From the NCBI RefSeq assembly GCF_905475395.1, contig NC_058339.1, positions 78,024,520 to 78,088,519 on the forward strand: 64,000 bases of DNA. Reading direction: 5' to 3'. Positions within the stretch are counted from its first letter, which is position 1, and each line of letters starts with the position of its first letter. The translations under genes were made by a program, and so were the position numbers. The notes under the pieces are model-generated. The model was not told the origin of the DNA and ran no database searches. It saw only the letters and a program-made list of their open reading frames with translations. Below are positions 26,549 through 39,155 of this stretch, in pieces. Origin of the DNA: Chrysoperla carnea. Taxonomy: Eukaryota > Arthropoda > Insecta > Neuroptera > Chrysopidae.

Positions 26549-26988
26549 CTAGAGTGATACCCATCCGCTTTGCTGGGTTTATAAGTAAAGATTGGTAAAG
26601 ATTGCTCTCGCTTATCCCCTTTCTATAACACTCGAAATAATGGTAAGGATTGTTTTACACAGGTAAAATATATGTATGGTTTTCTATTTTTTAAATGTAT
26701 AATAGTCGTAATTATTCATTGAGTATATCAGAAAAAAATGGTCGTGACATATTTTATATTGAATATTTTTACAGAAATCTGTAATTTATGGTAATGTCAA
26801 ATTAAATTAATTTGAAAATTTTTTTTTATTAATATATCTTTACAAATTGTATCTCATGTGTTATTTTGAAGTATGAGCTATATTTCTGTACAGTTTCATT
26901 AAAAACCATTTGCTAGTTTTAGCGTGAAAGCGTAACAAATAAACAAACAAACAAACATGCTTACTTTCGCATTTATAATATATAGAGA
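26549..26988 (-). mobile_element. Non-autonomous Helitron copy 2, complete
   Basis: On the minus strand: 5' TCTCTATATATTATAAATGC preceded by A; 3' hairpin CCCAGCAAAGCGGATGGG, then TATCACTCTAG followed by T. TC...hairpin...CTAG between A and T is the Helitron signature. 440 bp, no Rep/helicase. Confidence 0.85.
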
Positions 26989-27533
26989 TAGAGATAATTT
27001 ATGCATAATAAACTGATTGTGTTAACTACGATATTTAATGATGATACTTATAAATCATATTAATTTTAATTGGATGTTTTATTAAGAATAACATTTTGAT
27101 TAGAATAAATTAAGTATTTATTTTGAATTGATTTAAAACTGTCAATCTAATTGATTGGTTTTATAGTTTTATTACATGTTAGAAAGTGTTTATTTTATAT
27201 ATTTTTATAAGCTACCATTTTTAAGACCAATCAAAGTTGATTTTTTTAGCACTTACTATGTAAGTAATTTCGCTACCTTTAATTAAAATTAACAAAAATT
27301 AAATTTAAAATAACAAATTAATCTATAGATTAATTTTTTTTTTAATAAAATGCTTTGAATTTTTATTAATTTATTACTAATAATATTCGAAAGTTTGTGA
27401 CAGGCCCGTAGCAACCCAGGGGCTAGCAGAGTCTATCTTACATATGAAATCAAGACTAGAAAACAATCAAAAGCAATAAAAAAGCCAATAAAGTAAGCAA
27501 TTTGAATTATTTGGTCACAGTTTTTTCACAAGC
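26989..27533. other. AT-rich DNA, no gene seen
   Basis: A short segment at 27400-27435 ('caggcccgtagcaaccc') is less AT-rich and resembles a transposon end, but no partner end was found. Confidence 0.4.
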
Positions 27534-27537
27534 AAAT

Positions 27538-28062
27538 AGACTGGAAGCCTGCTAAGGAAGGCTGGAAGCTTGCCTTTTTGAATATAAGTTCGTTTTGACA
27601 TAAATTTGAAGTATAATACATTAAAAACTACACCAAAAATCATACGAGAATATGGAAAAGGGATAAAAAGAACAAACGAAGATATGGAAAAAAGTATTAA
27701 ATTAAAACTGATTTATAGCTCAGCCGCACATATGAAAAAATTCGAAAATAGGAATTTTTTTTATCGTATCTATAAAATGTAGTCATCCCAGAGAAATAAT
27801 TTTTTTTTTAATTATTTAACGCTTTACTCGCAAGAACCCATCTTAATTGCAAATACGTCAAAGTGATCAGAAAATTTTGATAACTACATTTTTATTTGAA
27901 AATTTTTTCCATATATTCGTATGTTTTCTAAATATTTTCAAAGAAGTGATCTTGGTAGTAGTTTTTAACTTTTTTCTACCCTCTTAATAACTTTTAACTA
28001 CATATACTTCAAATTTATGTCAAAACGAACTAATATTCGAAAATGCTGGCTTCCAGTTTGAA
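27538..28062. mobile_element. Fold-back element with long diverged arms
   Basis: Left arm block TAAGTTCGTTTTGACATAAA (about 27586) pairs with inverse 'tttatgtcaaaacgaacta' (about 28014); outer 'gactggaagcc' pairs with 'ggcttccagtt'; inner 'catacgagaatatgg' pairs with 'ccatatattcgtatg'. Non-coding centre of about 200 bp. Confidence 0.65.
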
Positions 28063-28154
28063 TGCTATTTTAAAAGTTCATTTTATTGGACTAAAATGTT
28101 TGTTTAATTTATGCCATTCAAGAAATAAGTGAAGGAATTTGTCAAAATTTAATC

Positions 28155-28206
28155 TAATTGACTGAGTTAATTTAATTATTGAAATACCCTGTATAGACAA
28201 TGTTGA
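28155..28206 (-). mobile_element. HINE-like repeat, short end fragment (copy E)
   Basis: 'attgactgagttaattt' followed by 'attgaaataccctgtatag', the subterminal block of the family. Confidence 0.65.
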
Positions 28207-29432
28207 ATATCAGTGATTGCTTTACTTTTATAAATTTGTTATAAAAAGATTCATGTCCCAAAATGTGTTTAATTATATTTGTGTTGACAAAATAAAAATT
28301 CTTAATTTATTTAAATAATTGGTTAAATTTAATAGTGCAATTAACTCCTTAACAATTGGGTTTTGGGACTTTCGATTAAATTATTGTCAAAAGAATACAC
28401 TCTTAAACTATGGCCATCCAGTCGGGACATACCCTATATAATAACCCTTTTTGAAATTCAAAATAGAAACATTCGCAATACTCTCATTTTCAAGAAAGGG
28501 ACAAATGCAGGGCTAGTAAATAATGTGGGTGGTTAAAAAACAACCGACTTTTGTAACATATGATTAAAAATTTAATAAACAAACAATAAACAAATAAATT
28601 GTTGTAAATAAAAAAACAAACTAAATACCTAATAATCTTTCAACTTTTCAAAATCAAGTAATAAAAAAGTATTTTTAAAAGTATATAATTATTAGTTGAT
28701 ATGAGATGCGATGTTGGTGTGTACATCTTACCGACAAATAAATTACTATGTACGTATAAAATCTATCTAAACTCTAAAGGAATAATAATAATAAAATAAA
28801 TAATAATATTATGTAAAAAATAAATAAAAATTATTATTTATTTTTAAGCACGTGTTTATTAGAAAGAAACATTTTGATTGTAAACGTAGATTATTATAAC
28901 TAACTAACACTAACGACAAACTAACGGATATTAATGATTTTACTGAAATATTTACAAGTTTTAACTACACAAAGGTGTTACATTCAAAGAGTGACGAAGA
29001 GTGAGTATTATTATTATATCTTTTTATAAAATTAATCATCTTGGCGCTTTCTTTATTCACTTCAAATAACTTTATCAAAGCAGAGATTTAAAAAAAAAAA
29101 CAACTACCTGGATGAATATTTTGAAACTCATTTGTATGAAATACTTGGAAGCAAAACTAATAAACCAAACATTCATTACATGTATTGTATCTCTGCGTCA
29201 CAAAATCTGCACTAGTTGATTATCCAATTTTATTAATTCAGTAAAAATTCTAATGGCAGGTCCACACCATATCAACTTCAAACAGACTTCTATAGAATTT
29301 TTTTTGCGCAACAAATCAGTGCAAACAAAAGTTGGGATGATGGTAAAATCTGAGTTCAAAAAAGTCGGAGCATGGACGTTGGAAGTATTCCTGTATGTCT
29401 GCGTATTATTAAAAATCGGAAATTAATAAACT
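28207..29432. other. AT-rich DNA, no gene seen
   Basis: A/T simple sequence rich in (TAA)/(TTA) at 28780-28850; nothing else recognised. Confidence 0.45.
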
Positions 29433-31500
29433 AACAAGAGAAAACAAACAATTGATGGAGTTAATTGTCGAAATACCATGTATGGACAGTGTTGATTACT
29501 CTGTCTGATACTATAACTGATACATATAACCATACATACATACTCTACAATTTTGTGCTCTCACGGGTAAACAATGATGTTTACGAAAAAATGTTGTTTA
29601 ATATTTTATAAGGAACATTTTTTACATTTAAATTTTTGTTCCATCTCTAACGGTTTACAAGATAGGTCCTACGCAGCAAAGACCCAAATGACCTTATGAC
29701 TCCTTAGAAAAATTCGAAAAAATCTAAAAAAGTTATTTGTTTTGGAATTTGATGAAACTCAGTTTATAAGGTAATTTTGACCCAAAAAATTCAAAAATCG
29801 AGTTTATTTGGCGATTGGCCGAGTAATTTTCGAAAAAAACGATATTTCGGATCGATTTCCGGTATTATCTCGAGAATTATTCGCCCAATCGTTAAATGAA
29901 ACCGATTTTTGTATTTTTTGGGTCAAAATTACCTTATATACAGAGTTTTATCGAAATTGGAGACGATAAATATGTATCGATTTTTTGCAATTTTTTCAAG
30001 GGGTACCCCTTAGAAAAATTCGAAAAAATCGTAAAAAATTATTTGTTTCGGAATTTGATGAAACTCAGTTTATAAGGTAATTTTGACCCAAGAAATTCAA
30101 AAATCGAGTTTATTTGGCGATTGGCCGAGTAATTTTCGAAAAAAACGATATTTCGGATCGATTTCCGGTATTATCTCGAGAATTATTCGCCCAATCGTTA
30201 AATGAAACCGATTTTTGAATTTTTTAGGTCAAAATTACCTTATATACAGAGTTTTATCGAAATTGGAGACGATCAATTTGTATCGATTTTTTGCAATTTT
30301 TTCAAGGGGTACCCCTTAGAAAAATTCGAAAAAATCGTAAAAAATTATTTTTTTCGGAATTTGATGAAACTCAGTTTATAAGGTAATTTTGACCCAAGAA
30401 ATTCAAAAATCGAGTTTATTTGGCGATTGGCCGAGTAATTTTCGAAAAAAACGATATTTCGGATCGATTTCCGGTATTATCTCGAGAATTATTCGCCCAA
30501 TCGTTAAATGAAACCGATTTTTGTATTTTTTGGGTCAAAATTACCTTATATACAGAGTTTTATCGAAATTGGAGACGATAAATATGTATCGATTTTTTGC
30601 AATTTTTTCAAGGGGTACCCCTTAGAAAAATTCGAAAAAATCGTAAAAAATTATTTGTTTCGGAATTTGATGAAACTCAGTTTATAAGGTAATTTTGACC
30701 CAAGAAATTCAAAAATCGAGTTTATTTGGCGATTGGCCGAGTAATTTTCGAAAAAAAACGATATTTCGGATCGATTTCCGGTATTATCTCGAGAATTATT
30801 CGCCCAATCGTTAAATGAAACCGATTTTTGAATTTTTTAGGTCAAAATTACCTTATATACAGAGTTTTATCGAAATTGGAGACGATCAATTTGTATCGAT
30901 TTTTTGCAATTTTTTCAAGGGGTACCCCTTAGAAAAATTCGAAAAAATCGTAAAAAATTATTTTTTTCGGAATTTGATGAAACTCAGTTTATAAGGTAAT
31001 TTTGACCCAAGAAATTCAAAAATCGAGTTTATTTGGCGATTGGCCGAGTAATTTTCGAAAAAAAACGATATTTCGGATCGATTTCCGGTATTATCTCGAG
31101 AATTATTCGCCCAATCGTTAAATGAAACCGATTTTTGTATTTTTTGGGTCAAAATTACCTTATATACAGAGTTTTATCGAAATTGGAGACGATAAATATG
31201 TATCGATTTTTTGCAATTTTTTCAAGGGGTACCCCTTAGAAAAATTCGAAAAAATCGTAAAAAATTATTTGTTTCGGAATTTGATGAAACTCAGTTTATA
31301 AGGTAATTTTGACCCAAGAAATTCAAAAATCGAGTTTATTTGGCGATTGGCCGAGTAATTTTCGAAAAAAACGATATTTCGGATCGATTTCCGATCGATT
31401 TACCTATACCAAAATTTTTTTCGTAGCATCAATATTTTTAAGCGTTACAAACTTGGGACTAAACTTAATATACTATGTATATTTCATATATACATGGTAA
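29433..31500 (-). mobile_element. HINE-like repeat copy F with a satellite array in its core
   Basis: Left part 29433-29697 matches the family up to 'caaagacccaaatgacc'; right part 31401-31500 resumes at 'acctataccaaaatttttt' and ends TACATGGTAA. The ~165 bp that normally lies between (the 'gttgctcattt...gaacacct' block) is replaced by the 306-bp satellite. Confidence 0.85.
29698..31400. repeat. 306-bp satellite array, about 5.5 units in alternating A/B order
   Basis: 'ggaatttgatgaaactcag' recurs at 29745, 30051, 30357, 30663, 30970 and 31277 (period 306-307). Units alternate strictly: type A has 'tgtattttttgggtc' and 'gataaatatg', type B has 'tgaattttttaggtc' and 'gatcaatttg', in order A-B-A-B-A, a 612-bp higher-order repeat. 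Frames of 63-64 residues reported within it are artefacts. Confidence 0.95.
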
Positions 31501-32052
31501 AACAAATGAACTTATTCCCAAAATAGCGAACACACACCGTTTTTTCAAAATGAATGTTCTAAAGAATATTGACAAAATTCTATACAAATAATATACCAAA
31601 AAAATACAAATAATATAAATAAATCAATAAAAGATTTGGAATAATCTAAGTCTGAACTAATGATAAGTCTGGAAAAAAGAATATTTTTATTCTAATAATA
31701 TAGTCCACCTTAAAATTGTTTATAAGTACTCTTCTCAAAATTATACTTCAACCAATGAACAACTTACCCACAAAATTTTAACCTAATTCCCAGGATACCA
31801 AAAGAAGTAAAATAAAATTTCTCCACATAAAATGTAATCGATAATAAACAAAAATATAGTTATCGGATAAATTTTACGAGGCATTAAAAACTTTTTATAT
31901 ATTATAAAGCAATTTCAAGTAACTGGGTAACGCTCTACAGACTGATTGCTTTTAATATGTGTTTTCTTTTAAAAAGAAATAGAGAAAAAAATCGTTGCAA
32001 ATTACCTACACAAAGATTTATTATTCTAAACTGAAAAACTTTGCTTGGAGAC
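31501..32052. other. AT-rich DNA, no gene seen
   Basis: No frame or repeat recognised. Confidence 0.45.
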
Positions 32053-32261
32053 GAGTTGAGTTTGGAGACGTTTCCATGGTAACGATACACTACTTTAATT
32101 ATAGAATTGTATGGATGCATATATAATTGTATGGATTGCATTTATGACTTACATTGAAAATTTAATATTATTGTCTCACAAATTAAAATAAATAATTATG
32201 ATAATTTACATTTAAAAAATATAATTTATGCAATTTGATTTATTTTCACAATTTTTGATGC
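32053..32261 (+). repeat. Unclassified dispersed repeat 'gtttccatggtaacgatac', copy 1 (truncated)
   Basis: Shares 'cgtttccatggtaacgatac', 'gtatggattgcatttatgac' and 'aataattatgataatttac' with copies at 33586, 51701 and 55849. Its second half is missing. Confidence 0.8.
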
Positions 32262-32503
32262 CTTTTTATTGCAAGTTTAGTTTCTACCATGACTACGCAG
32301 TGTATATGTATTTAAAAAGGATGCGGTCCTGCGGCCTACTATATTACAAGGATGTGTGGGACTATTATTATCCACTTTTTTAGTACAGTGAAGGAATATT
32401 CGATTCTAATCCACAAAGGTTTATTATTTATTACATTTTGATAATAAAACAAAATGAGCTGAAGTGAACTATGGAGAGAAAACACTGGCCTTAAGTCAAT
32501 ATT

Positions 32504-33042
32504 AACAAGTGAAAACAAACTATTGACTGAGTTAATTGTTGAAATACCATGCATAGTCAGTGTTGATTTCTTTATCACATTACACATACAAACATGTGAC
32601 ACATACATAACTGATAATCAAGTATAGTACATATTATAAAATTTCCGCCTAATTGGCGCCCTCACGGGTAAACAGTAATGTTTACGAAAAAATGTTTCAA
32701 TCAAAAGTTGTTTAATTTTTGATAAGGAACATTTTTTACATTTAAACTTTTTATCTCGAACTGTTTACAAGACCCAATTGACCTATGATGCTCATTTACG
32801 AACTTGACCTCACTTTTTAGGTCCTGAGTACGCTGTAAAAATTTCAGCTCGATATCTTTTTTCGTTTTTGAGTTATCGTTTCCACAGACGGACGGACGGA
32901 CGGACAACCGGAAATGGACTAATTAGGTGATTTTATGAACACCTATGACAAAATTCTTTTCCTAGCATAATTATTTTTAAGCGTTACAAACTTGGGACTA
33001 AACTTAATATACTATGGTATATTTCATATATACATGGTATAA
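32504..33042 (-). mobile_element. HINE-like repeat copy G, near full length
   Basis: AACAAGTGAAAAC start and TACATGGTATAA end; contains a CGGACGGACGGACGG run followed by 'caaccggaaatgg'. The 68- and 89-residue frames inside are artefacts. Confidence 0.85.
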
Positions 33043-33585
33043 AAACACAAGCAAGCTGTTTTTATTTCACTTTATAATCATATAGAATTGATCTTCAAGC
33101 AAACCAAGCAAAGTAAAGACCATAGCACTAGTATAGCACATGTCTTATTCAAACAGTTGTAAAATTATTTGATTCGCTTACAATAATATTAAATAAAATA
33201 ATATAAAATTTTAATTGGCTAATAAAAAACTGTTTTGTTTTGTTTTTTTATTTTAAGCTTCAATAAATAAATTGAGAATGTTTTTTAACTTAAATAAAAT
33301 GTATGGATAAACGTATTCAATATTGTAAATTAATTAAAATCAATATACATGTAATGAAAATATTGATTAAAAAGTTTTATTTTTATATAAATAAAGTCAA
33401 TTATTTTATTGACTTAAATTTATAGACTTTAGAGCTTCGTCATTTATTTGAAGAATGATTTATTAAGTGATCGTTTCGAAATGTAAATTAATCAGCCTAT
33501 GCATGAAATTTTTTGAATCATAATCCAAGTTTTAGTAACCATACCAAAGCGTATATTTGATTCATACCAAAGCGTATATTTGATT
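33043..33585. other. AT-rich DNA with a 24-bp direct repeat at its end
   Basis: 'ataccaaagcgtatatttga' occurs twice in tandem at about 33541-33585. No gene is seen. Confidence 0.5.
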
Positions 33586-33933
33586 CAGCGCTTCCAGTGA
33601 AAAATTATGGCGATAAAGGAGGCTGTTATGACTAATTTACAGTTCTTTTATTATAGAAAATGTCAAATTAAAATTATTGAAAAACACTAATTAATTTAAC
33701 TTAATGCATTAAAAATTGTGAAAATAAGAAATTAAATTGCACAAATATTATTTTTCAAGTGCAAATTATCATAATTATTTATTTAAATTTGTGAGACAAT
33801 AATATTAAAGTTTCAATTTAAGTCATAAATGCAATCCATACAATTACATATGCATCCATACAATTCTATAATTAAAGTAGTGTATCGTTACCATGGAAAC
33901 GCCTTCGATAAAACTCACGCACGGTGCGAATAG
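33586..33933 (-). repeat. Unclassified dispersed repeat, copy 2 (near full length)
   Basis: Reads from 'cagcgcttccagtgaaaa' to 'cacgcacggtgcgaatag', the full span of the family as judged from 55849-56209. No TIRs are seen. Confidence 0.8.
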
Positions 33934-35221
33934 CAACAACTTCAATTATGAAAAATTTTGTGAATAGATTATAGGCTTAAATAAATTTTAGCACCCGAAT
34001 CTGGCCACGATACCATGTCTTTGGCACTGGATATAAATAAACAAATGTTAAGCTGTTAGATTTGCCGTCAATTTTTAAATTCTTTAACACGAGTTGATAG
34101 ATAGTCTATAATTTATAACACGTGCCCTTTTTTTGTGAACTGCGGGCAATATTTGTCGCACCAATAGTCTTAACTTTCGTTTTTTCCAAGACATAATTGA
34201 AAGTAATTATTTCCATAAAATACTTTATAATTGTCGATATTAAAAATTTATAAGATGGATTTCAATTTCTTTTTGACTGACACACATATTGATAGTCTCT
34301 TATTCATTTATCATTATTTAATGCATTTATTAAAAATTTTCAACATGGTACATTACAGCTCACTATCACATTTACAAACACACCTAATAAAATCACAAGA
34401 TGAAGTTTAACGAGTTACCAAGCCAATTCAAAAGAAAAAAAGAAAAACTTTCGTGTTTTCACATCAAGAACATAAAAAAATTAAATATAAACGATTATTT
34501 TATTAATTATGTTAATTAGGTATACTTGATTCAAGTTTTTCATATACGTACAGTTAAACTTGTTCTTTTAAATATTAACTTTAAGTTAACAATCAGAATA
34601 ACTTTCCTATTCGGTTTCAACGATATTTCTTATCAGAATTAAGAAGATTTTTTCCGTGGGTGAAAATTACTTGGTTGATTTGAAAAACCACATTTATTTT
34701 TACATTAAAATATCAATTTCAATTAAATTCAAAAAAAATAAATTATGTAAGCTCTTTTCTATGAGTTTTCTAATAAAAATCTAGGCTGGGTGTCGTCTGC
34801 TTAAATTTGTCATCACAGGAGGTCCTTTTTTGGACCTGGATTTACCACTGATTTAGTTGAATAGACAGATTGACTAAATTTTTTCTATTACTTCGGGTTA
34901 AAAATTTCCACTCAACGGGCAGAAAAGTGAAGTTAATTTTTGAGAATCTTTTGAAATACGCAAAATATGAACGTTTAAAATTCCTAATTAAACTAAAAGG
35001 AAGAGATAGTGACGTCTATCAAATACGAGTTTTTTCACACTTCTAGTCTTAATCAATATATCTGTAGGAATTTTCTAAAGTTACCAAAATTGAAATGGTT
35101 TTTCTATTTGCTCTCAATTGATTTTAAATTGATTTATTTTTGAAAAAATGATTCGAAAAAAATTTTTTTGTCTCGTTCTTTGAAATATTAACTCAAAACA
35201 AATTTATTGCTTTCATGACAT
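33934..35221. other. AT-rich DNA, no gene seen
   Basis: A short palindrome 'aggtccttttttggacct' lies at 34820-34837. Nothing else recognised. Confidence 0.45.
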
Positions 35222-35392
35222 TTTCACTGCAGTGTGTATCAAGCGGAAGTGATGGCTATTCATGAGGTTTGTGAATGCGGCTTAAACAGCTCCAAATGGT
35301 TCATGGAGTAGTGGCCGGAGATGAGTCAAACGGTATTACAACTATGGTCTAAGTCCCACCTCAGGACAGCCACTCTAACCTAACATAACCTA
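35222..35392 (+). mobile_element. I-clade LINE fragment: RNase H piece fused to 3' tail
   Basis: 35225-35281 reads HCSVYQAEVMAIHEVCECG, the QAE motif region of the RNase H domain carried by I-clade LINEs. It joins directly to the 3' tail ('aaacagctccaaatgg...agtagtggccgg...agccactctaacctaac') also present at 2070-2165, so the sequence between was deleted. Confidence 0.7.
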
Positions 35393-36173
35393 GCCATGAT
35401 ATTTTCATTTCTAAATTTAATTAATGTTAATTTATCTGTTAATTATCACAGGTAAAAGTTTTTATTAATTCTAAATATAAACGGATAATAAAATATAATA
35501 TTTTCTATATGTTGTTAATATACTGTTTGTATTATCATAACTTCATTAAAATACATTTCACTAACATTGCTTAGCTAGAAATATGTTTTGTTATCAAGAA
35601 AATATATTATACGATGTATCAAATTATAAATTGTAAGGCATTAATCATTTTATTTTGATATAAAAACATACTCAACTTATATTCAACACTAGCACGTAAC
35701 TATTATACAAAATTGAATGAAATGTGAGTAATTATCTACACACAGATAGTCCGGTCTGTAAATACGGCAAACAAGTTATGATTAAAATTGAGTACTCAAA
35801 AACTGATGAGAATATTATAGTTATACCGCAGTATAGGTGTCATATACTAAGGTATAAGCTGAGGCATTAATACCAATGCGGTTTTTGATCGGAAAGTAAT
35901 CTTCTATTACAGAGGGGGAAGTGTGCAGATTTTGGAATACATTGTTTAAATCACAGCTTTTCTTTTTCAGTTGTCATGTAAACCAGGAAAATAAAGGTCC
36001 AAAGTCCTAGGCCCACGGTCAGAAAATAGGTTTTTTTTCCAATAAAATGTTAAAATAAGTTTTCCTCTCTTAAAGAATATATCTATTCATTGATAATCCT
36101 GTAAACGTAAAGGCTAAAGGATAACTAGAAGTAGTTATGGTTAGCAATTTCAACCGTTTCAACAAAACGGATT
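35393..36173. other. AT-rich DNA, no gene seen
   Basis: No frame or repeat recognised. Confidence 0.45.
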
Positions 36174-36272
36174 TAAGGTAGTTCGAAGGACAAGGCAAGT
36201 TTACACTTGTGGTTGAAATTATGTGTACCTTATTTTCAACTTGAATTTTATTATAACTTCATGTAGACGACA
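36174..36272. repeat. Fragment of a 'ttaaggtagt' family related to 41157
   Basis: 'cttgtggttgaaattat' and 'ttattttcaacttg' followed by 'taacttcatg' match 41157-41260. Confidence 0.6.
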
Positions 36273-36282
36273 AGGGAAATTT

Positions 36283-36740
36283 TCAAAATTTAAAAAACCC
36301 CCGACAAATCCGATTTATTCCTTGTAAACCGATTTTTTACTTAGCTAGAAAATATTCTCAATCAAGTCGGTTCAACCGTTTAGGGGCTAAGATGACACTG
36401 AGAAACACACATGCAGACGCACAGATAAACACTTTAAACTTGTAACACTCCTTAAATCAATATCAAAGTGATGGTCAAGGACATCAGATGAGATGAAAAG
36501 AAAAGTTAGAGAGCTATCATTTTTTGGGAAAAATTTTTGGAAATATTTTAATTGAAATTGAAATATTTGAGTTGAATTTGTTCTTTTGAATTATTGTTTT
36601 GAATTACCTAATTATTTATCATTTGACTTTTCGAAATGAATTCAGCCAGGTTTATTTGACCATTCATTTCTATAGTAATTATTTATATGTTAAAATTATT
36701 TGTCATGCCTTCTCCAAACTGAATCGATTTTGAAGTCCAA
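36283..36740 (+). repeat. SINE-like module followed by the 86-355 repeat
   Basis: 36283-36455 is a diverged 'ccgtttaggggctaagatg' module; 36465-36740 matches 90-355. Confidence 0.65.
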
Positions 36741-36831
36741 GTTCTTATAAAAAAATCAAGCCTATTATCTAAAATTGCCTGGGCGTCCGTACATCATTAA
36801 TTTTAATAAAAACTAGACTGAAAACATTTCT

Positions 36832-36950
36832 GTAAACACAAGGGCTAAAAACAAGAAATTCAACTTCAGAATTCTCTTCTTCTTCTTCAGAATTCAATCA
36901 ACTCCTCTTTAGTCGCAAACTCAAATCAACAAACTCGAAATTACAACAAT
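36832..36950 (+). repeat. Dispersed repeat fragment
   Basis: Matches 8475-8582 ('caagggctaaaaac', 'caactcctctttagtcg') with a TTCTTCTTCTTC insertion. Confidence 0.5.
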
Positions 36951-38682
36951 ACTCCAGATCTATAAAATTTTTGGTCTATTACCCAACATAACACATTCTC
37001 TCACCGATGCTGTTTATTCTATTCAGAATAGCACCTCGTTTTAAGTATACAAAGAAAGCTATTCATTTATTTTATTTGTGAACAAATGTAAAAGTTTATA
37101 TTACTTTAATCAATTACTATTTTGATTCGTGATTAGTCTTTTACACAACAAATTAGTGACTAATTAGTATATTCAAAACATTTCAATAATAAGAACTTTA
37201 TTTTATTTAGCACGTGAGATGTGCCTTTACTAACCACAAAATTAATCAATGTCATTATTCTAAATCAATAGACACCACATTGTTATATTGCGGAAATCAG
37301 TTTTCCGTTCATTCTACAGGTACGCACTTATCCGAGTTTGTACAATTTTCATATCCTAGCTCATTTTAATATTCTTACTTTGGAGTTTTTCTATACAAAA
37401 TAGAAAATATTTCATTCTAATTTTGGACTTAAAAATTAATTTTATAACGTCAAGGATTAGTGCAGAAAACTAATTTTGAGTGAATAAATATAATTTATTG
37501 TCATTTCTTTAATGGGGATTTCAAATTTCACTAATTCGTATTTATAACTGTTAACGTAATTTCTCAAAAAGTGACTGTTTGATTACCATACTTGAGACTA
37601 CCGGTTCGAATTTTATTTATAAATTGGGAAAATAAGCGAAAATTAAGAGTAAAATTGATGCCTTAAGATTTAGAGAAAACTATTTATAGAAGAAATAACA
37701 CACAAATGCATGCAATTTCATCAATTTAGATGTATTTTATGGAAAAAAAGAGTGCCACTTGCTATAATTTTCTTTATAAGAAAATATTTGTCATGCATAT
37801 TTGTCTCTAATGAATAATAGTTTTCCAATTTTTTCTTAGAATCTATAAATTTAACACCATAAGGAGTAAAACTTACCCCCTCATAAAATGCATTAATAAG
37901 AATGCTTATACGCGATTTAAAAATTTTCCTAAGAAAACGAGTGTTTTTCGGTACTTTCCGAAAAACGTCCTTAAATTTACGAACACAGGTTTTAATGTAA
38001 AAATAGATTTTATTCGATTTAAATAAATTTTCGAATTGAGAGGAAAAATCAATACTGAATACCCGCGTCAATTAATTTAATTGAAGGTAAAATGTACTTC
38101 TTATCCCTTATCTCCTTGATATAAAAACACACATTTGTCAAAGAATTAGAACAACCTAGAAATAATTACCCACATATCTGAGAATAGTAACATTTTTCAA
38201 ATATAGATATCAATAAATTACAATTACGTTACAACTTAAAACAGTTATTCGATCATTCATTTGCATAAACATATTTTTTAAGGTCGTAATACCTTGGTAC
38301 AGCATCATATCTAGCACACTAAAAAGAGTTTCCAATTCTTTATAGTCGATAAATTTTTAGAACATCATTTACCTGATGTGTCGTATAAAATGTCATACAT
38401 TGAAATTAAAAAAAATTTCATTTGAGAAAAAAAAATACAGCAAGTATTTACAGCTTTAAAAATCTAATTTTATCAGCAATTTTTGAAATTGAATACATGG
38501 ACGGAAATTTTGAAAGCTATAAAGCTTGTTTGTATTATATCATCATCGAAATTATACCCTAATCATAAAGCTGCAAAGAGCAGTATGCCACATTTTTCGC
38601 TTCTATTTTGGAAAAGAATAAATAACATATAAAAAATTTTCGAAAATTACGATTTTGCCCCTATGCCCCTATGGTATGTTTG
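36951..38682. other. AT-rich DNA; one unexplained 116-codon frame
   Basis: 37721-38071 (-) is the longest frame between 2 and 57 kb. The translation is K/F/I/S-rich without a recognisable motif, splice sites or a second copy. I treat it as unassigned rather than as a gene. Confidence 0.35.
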
Positions 38683-39155
38683 CCTATATATTATAAATAT
38701 GAAAGCAAGGATCTTTGTTTGTTTGTTACGCATTCAAGCAAAAACTACAGAATGGATTTGAATGAAACTGTACAACAATATACCTCATACTTCAGAATAA
38801 CACATGAGGTATAATTTATAAAGATATACTTTTAAAAAAAAATTAAAAAAAATTAAATTTAATCTGCCATTTTACTGCTCCATCAATGATCATCATTTTG
38901 AATTATAAATTAAAGATATCTGCAAAAATTTAAAATATTAAAATTAAAACAATTCGTGGCCATCTTTTCTGATATACTCAATGAATTATGACAATTTTAC
39001 ACTGAAAAAATTGAAAACTGTGCATATATTTTAGCTGGGTAAAACAATCCCTTCGAATTTTATTGAAGAGGGATAAGTGCGATAAAGAGAGGTGGAGTAT
39101 ATAAAGCGGTGGTTTGTGCTTTTAAGTCCAGTGAAGAGGGCGGGTATCGAGCTAG
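38683..39155 (+). mobile_element. Non-autonomous Helitron copy 3
   Basis: 'tatatattataaatatgaaa' 5' end, 'tgttacgcattcaagcaaaa', 'ctcaatgaattatgac', and 3' 'cgggtatcgaGCTAG' followed by T. The terminal hairpin is degraded. Confidence 0.8.

Noticed and set aside
30958..31500. Similar 63-64-residue frames on opposite strands in the 306-bp array
   Set aside because: They arise from the near-identical satellite units, not from coding selection.
37600..37625. 'ggttcgaatt' as a tRNA T-arm/B-box
   Set aside because: No acceptor stem, D-arm or anticodon arm can be formed around it.
37721..38071. 116-residue minus-strand frame, the longest outside the right end
   Set aside because: K/F/I-rich translation without a motif, no splice or start context to support it and no repeat partner; in DNA this AT-rich a frame of this size can occur by chance over 64 kb.
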